Part shown: positions 63,808-64,000 of the stretch, one piece after another | Layout: the number at the start of each line of letters is the position of its first letter | Position numbering within the stretch: the stretch's first letter is position 1 | Assembly: GCF_006459125.1 (NCBI RefSeq) | Contig: NZ_CP041070.1 | Coordinates: 1-64,000 of the forward strand | Length of the DNA stretch: 64,000 nucleotides | Reading direction: 5' to 3' | Source: Halarcobacter anaerophilus | Lineage (GTDB): Bacteria > Campylobacterota > Campylobacteria > Campylobacterales > Arcobacteraceae | Translations under genes and position numbers: made by a program | Notes under the pieces: generated by a model | Database searches by the model: none | What the model saw: the letters and a program-made list of their open reading frames with translations, nothing else | What the model was told of the DNA's origin: nothing

Positions 63808-64000
63808 TTAAAACTCTTGAACGTTTGCAGCTTCTTCTCTATCAGCCATTGGAATATCTGCAATAAATTTTTGTTCTTTAACGCTTGGTAGCATTAAACC
63901 TTTTTTCTTGTGTACTCTAATTTTATAAATACCTTCTTCATTTCTTTGTTCATAGTAGTCGTTGAATTCAGCAGTATAAGGCATATCCCAAACAATTGCA
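63808..64000 (-). CDS. 3' end of an unrecognised gene (partial)
   Basis: An open frame runs from the window's right edge to a TAA stop at 63808-63810. Its 63 visible C-terminal residues include VWDMPYTAEFNDYYEQRNEE, IYKIRVHKKKGLMLPSVKEQ and the end ADREEAANVQEF. The codon use and the convergent terminator at the stop support a real gene. I do not recognise the product; the piece is soluble and charged. The start lies outside the window. Confidence 0.65.
   Translation of the reverse strand, partial: AIVWDMPYTAEFNDYYEQRNEEGIYKIRVHKKKGLMLPSVKEQKFIADIPMADREEAANVQEF

Overview
The window starts exactly at the first base of dnaA and looks like the conventional start of a circular chromosome from an Arcobacter-like member of the Campylobacterota. 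Supporting signs are very AT-rich DNA, the dnaA-dnaN-gyrB order with TTCAC-core DnaA boxes between dnaA and dnaN, kinases with the NIAHQWRQPL H-box typical of the group, a Helicobacter-style fused UreA/UreB subunit, and promoters carried mostly by a good -10 box. I see no rRNA, tRNA, CRISPR array or insertion sequence. The one RNA gene I can support is the signal recognition particle RNA on the minus strand near 14.7 kb.

Layout. 0-5 kb: dnaA, candidate origin, dnaN, gyrB. 5-16 kb: small-operon housekeeping and accessory genes: zinc-ribbon membrane protein, periplasmic rhodanese, PAS histidine kinase, DUF3010, VOC protein, a 3-hydroxyisobutyrate-dehydrogenase-like enzyme, an AraC/LysE pair flanked by two paralogous small repeat/4-Cys proteins, an FAD oxidoreductase, QueF, a coiled-coil HTH protein, SRP RNA, an EamA transporter and a YqaA protein. 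16-49 kb: a large nitrogen-scavenging island, described below. 49-54 kb: an orphan PAAR-like, VasX-like giant protein followed by a TPR lipoprotein and a 52-residue membrane peptide. 54-64 kb: signalling genes (hybrid kinase, receiver-kinase, OmpR-type regulator, chemoreceptor, GGDEF-EAL protein) plus a GIY-YIG protein with a sigma-54-like helix-turn-helix. The last 193 bases are the 3' end of an unrecognised minus-strand gene.

The nitrogen island reads as one pathway. A Liv-type ABC importer with a racemase of the hydantoin/allantoin family, and an NCS1 symporter, would bring in and racemise allantoin or a related ureide. PuuE-type allantoinase, allantoicase and ureidoglycolate lyase would convert it to glyoxylate plus two urea. 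Malate synthase G uses the glyoxylate; urease (ureAB-C-E-F-G) hydrolyses the urea. External urea is taken up by UrtABCDE. The missing accessory gene ureD sits at the end of the urt operon, about 23 kb from the rest. No uricase or xanthine dehydrogenase is present, which suggests that preformed ureides are scavenged. A GntR/FCD regulator sits at the head of the catabolic operon. The 12-bp motif ATTGTCTACAAT occurs as a perfect 25-bp palindrome before that regulator and as three 13-bp-spaced direct repeats before the Liv-type operon, which strongly suggests one regulon.

The island shows signs of turnover: a second ureidoglycolate lyase behind a 3' remnant of a second allantoicase, and a C-terminal remnant of a GlnQ-type ATPase. 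It also carries a TRAP importer with a gamma-glutamyltransferase-fold enzyme that could be an oxamate amidohydrolase, and a TrpXYZ-type ABC importer of unknown substrate. The most novel-looking items are the GntR operator geometry, the HTH/GIY-YIG fusion, the orphan PAAR/VasX-like effector module and the paired repeat/4-Cys proteins.
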